The translations under genes were made by a program, and so were the position numbers. A stretch of DNA of 64,000 bases from Fulvimarina pelagi HTCC2506. GTDB taxonomy: Bacteria; Pseudomonadota; Alphaproteobacteria; Rhizobiales; Rhizobiaceae. The stretch lies in contig NZ_DS022272.1 in assembly GCF_000153705.1 (NCBI RefSeq), positions 182,250 through 246,249 of the forward strand, given 5' to 3'. The notes beneath the pieces are model-generated. The model saw nothing but the letters and a program-made list of their open reading frames with translations, did no database searches and was not told the DNA's origin. Numbering within the stretch: position 1 is the stretch's first letter; every line of letters begins with the position of its first letter. Shown here in pieces: positions 62,421 to 64,000 of this stretch.

Positions 62421-63794
62421 ATGAATTCACCGAAGAACTGGCTGAAGCGTTTGGGAGCAGCGGCTCTCGTCGGCTCAGCCATCGTCACCGGCGCCTTCGC
62501 GCAGGATTCCTCTGGCGAAGCGCCAAGTGGCGACCCGATCAAGGTCGGCGTCCTTCACTCGCTGTCGGGCACGATGGCGATTTCGGAGACGACGCTAAAA
62601 GACGTGATGCTGATGCTGATCGGTGAGCAGAACGCCAAGGGCGGCGTCCTCGGCCGGCCGCTGGAAGCCGTAGTGGTCGATCCAGCCTCCGACTGGCCAC
62701 TCTTTGCCGAGCAGATGCGCCAGCTCGTCTCCCAGGACGAAGCCGACGTCGTGTTCTGCTGCTGGACCTCGGTGTCGCGCAAGTCGATCCTGCCGGTCGC
62801 CGAAGAGCTGAACACCGTCGTATTCTATCCGGTCCAGTTCGAGGGCGAAGAGTCCTCGCGCAACATCTTCTACACGGGCGCCGCGCCGAATACCCAAGCA
62901 ATCCCAGCCGTCGACTATCTGATGGAAGAGGGCGTAGAGCGCTGGGTGCTGGAAGGCACCGACTACGTCTATCCGCGCACGACCAACAAGATTCTCGAGC
63001 AGTATCTGAAGGACAAGGGCGTCGCGGCTGAAGACATCCTCGTCAATTACACCCCGTTCGGCTTCTCCGACTGGCAGACGGAAGTCTCGCGCATCAAGGA
63101 ATTCGGTTCGGCCGGCAAGAAGACCGCCGTCGTCTCGACCGTCAACGGCGACGCGAACGTGCCATTCTACAAGGAGCTCGCCAATCAGGGCATAGAAGCG
63201 ACCGACATCCCGGTCGTCGCCTTCTCGGTGGGCGAGGAAGAGCTTGCCGGCATCGATACGGGCCCGCTCGTCGGCCATCTCGCCGCCTGGAACTACTTCA
63301 TGAGCGTCGACACGCCGGAGAACGAAGACTTCATCGCCAAGTGGCATGAGTTCATCGGCACCGAGGACCGCGTGACCAACGATCCGATGGAAGCCCATTA
63401 CATCGGCTTCAATATGTGGGTGAAGGCGGTCGAGGCGGCCGGTACGACCGATGCCGATGCCGTCATCGACGCTCTGCCGGGCATCGAGCAGGCGAACCTC
63501 ACCGGCGGCACGTCCGTCATGGGCAAGAACCACTACATCTCCAAGCCCGTGCTGATCGGCGAGATTAACGACGAAGGCCAATTCGACATCGTGTCCGAAA
63601 CCGACGACGTCGTCGAAGGCGATGCCTGGTCCGACTTCCTGCCGGAATCCAAGGTGCTGATGGCCGATTGGACCGACCCGATCAATTGCGGCAACTACAA
63701 CACCGAGACCGAGAGCTGCGGTGGCGCAGGCGCAGAACAGGCGGCCTCAACTGAAGAGGCTGCAGCGGAGACCGAAGAGACTTCGACGAACTAG
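62421..63794 (+). CDS. urtA: urea ABC transporter substrate-binding protein
   Basis: Secreted binding protein of 457 residues; signal peptide ending near GAFAQ. It has IKVGVLHSLSGTMAISETTL, CWTSVSRKSILPVAEELN, LVGHLAAWNYFMSVDTPEN and GKNHYISKPVLIGEINDEGQ, all UrtA features. The C-terminus ends in an acidic Glu/Ala-rich tail (ASTEEAAAETEE) after GGAGAEQ, which is longer than usual. Strong ribosome-binding site AGGAGAGAG. The rest of the urt operon would lie to the right. Confidence 0.94.
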   Translation: MNSPKNWLKRLGAAALVGSAIVTGAFAQDSSGEAPSGDPIKVGVLHSLSGTMAISETTLKDVMLMLIGEQNAKGGVLGRPLEAVVVDPASDWPLFAEQMRQLVSQDEADVVFCCWTSVSRKSILPVAEELNTVVFYPVQFEGEESSRNIFYTGAAPNTQAIPAVDYLMEEGVERWVLEGTDYVYPRTTNKILEQYLKDKGVAAEDILVNYTPFGFSDWQTEVSRIKEFGSAGKKTAVVSTVNGDANVPFYKELANQGIEATDIPVVAFSVGEEELAGIDTGPLVGHLAAWNYFMSVDTPENEDFIAKWHEFIGTEDRVTNDPMEAHYIGFNMWVKAVEAAGTTDADAVIDALPGIEQANLTGGTSVMGKNHYISKPVLIGEINDEGQFDIVSETDDVVEGDAWSDFLPESKVLMADWTDPINCGNYNTETESCGGAGAEQAASTEEAAAETEETSTN

Positions 63795-63856
63795 TTCGCA
63801 CTGCTTCTCAAACATCGACGCGTCCATTTCCTCCTCCCAAGACTGACGCTTTTCCG

Positions 63857-63888
63857 GGCGGCCATCCTGGCACCGTTGGGTGGCCGCC
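63857..63888 (+). terminator. hairpin terminator/attenuator after urtA
   Basis: GGCGGCCA and its complement TGGCCGCC form an 8-bp stem with a 16-base loop, followed by TCTTTGAT. Placed 63 bases after the urtA stop, it would cut or dampen transcription into downstream urt genes. Confidence 0.55.
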
Positions 63889-64000
63889 TCTTTGATAAGT
63901 CTGCAGGCCGTTCCAGGCCTCGCGAAGGGCTGCACGCCATGTGCGTCGGGCCTTCTCATCATTCGCCCGGCCTTCGTGAACAGGCTCCCAACTCGCGTTT

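Noticed and set aside
62595..63581. A 328-codon minus-strand frame opposite urtA
   Set aside because: Antisense shadow of urtA; composition is that of complementary codons and no motif is seen.

Overview
The window is a chromosomal segment of a high-GC alphaproteobacterium, most likely of the order Hyphomicrobiales (Rhizobiales). The reasons are its gene order and families: phoR-pstSCAB-phoU-phoB in one block, lptCAB-rpoN-hpf-ptsN in one block, sppA-ihfB-lapA, aapJQMP, an NrsF/ECF sigma pair, OlsB, DUF2793 and a tRNA-His with no encoded G-1 and an A73 discriminator. A marine or aurantimonad-like lineage is possible, but the sequence alone does not settle the genus. No rRNA operon, CRISPR array, insertion sequence or intact prophage was seen.

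Layout. Positions 1-4564 (minus) hold a GbsR/MarR-type regulator, an RND periplasmic adaptor with an added peptidoglycan-binding domain, and the start of the RND pump, which runs off the left edge. Positions 4.9-9.7 kb hold a DUF2244 membrane protein, endonuclease III, a frameshifted short-chain dehydrogenase, a DUF2793 phage/GTA-type protein, a secreted FLEDGGG-repeat protein and a metallo-beta-lactamase-fold hydrolase. Positions 9.8-17.4 kb hold an ABC-2 exporter pair, a ceramidase-family membrane protein, a short-chain dehydrogenase, a VapBC-type toxin-antitoxin pair, asd, an acetyltransferase and a Gfo/Idh/MocA oxidoreductase. Positions 17.6-23.2 kb hold metY, an eight-repeat secreted protein, a membrane-anchored SOUL protein, an FMN-binding oxidase-family protein and metC. 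Positions 23.5-28.2 kb are the general L-amino-acid transporter aapJQMP.

Positions 28.3-36.7 kb hold an AI-2E-type transporter, a 27-residue membrane peptide gene, an amidase, three cobalamin genes (cobK, cbiD, cobS), nrsF with its ECF sigma factor, a divergent LysE exporter and tRNA-His. Positions 36.8-44.7 kb are the phosphate regulon, with a clear Pho box before pstS. After a DapA-family enzyme, thiD and a PAS-PAS-GGDEF cyclase, positions 48.3-54.1 kb (minus) carry lptC-lptA-lptB-rpoN-hpf-ptsN-GST: lipopolysaccharide export, sigma-54, ribosome hibernation and the nitrogen PTS. Positions 54.3-62.1 kb hold sppA, ihfB, lapA, a CoxG-type protein, two RNA methyltransferase-family genes, lspA, an AcuI-type reductase, olsB and a small secreted protein. 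The window ends with urtA, the urea-transport binding protein, behind a textbook -24/-12 promoter.

Several pieces connect. The window encodes RpoN and PtsN and also carries a sigma-54 promoter for urtA. It carries the Pho regulon with its regulators. OlsB, which makes ornithine lipids, has an EcfG-type general-stress promoter upstream. The least described items are the two repeat-containing secreted proteins, the adaptor/peptidoglycan-binding fusion, the 27-residue peptide, an orphan terminator that may end a small RNA near 21.2 kb, and paired exclusive hairpins in the metY leader. No single new multi-gene system is evident.
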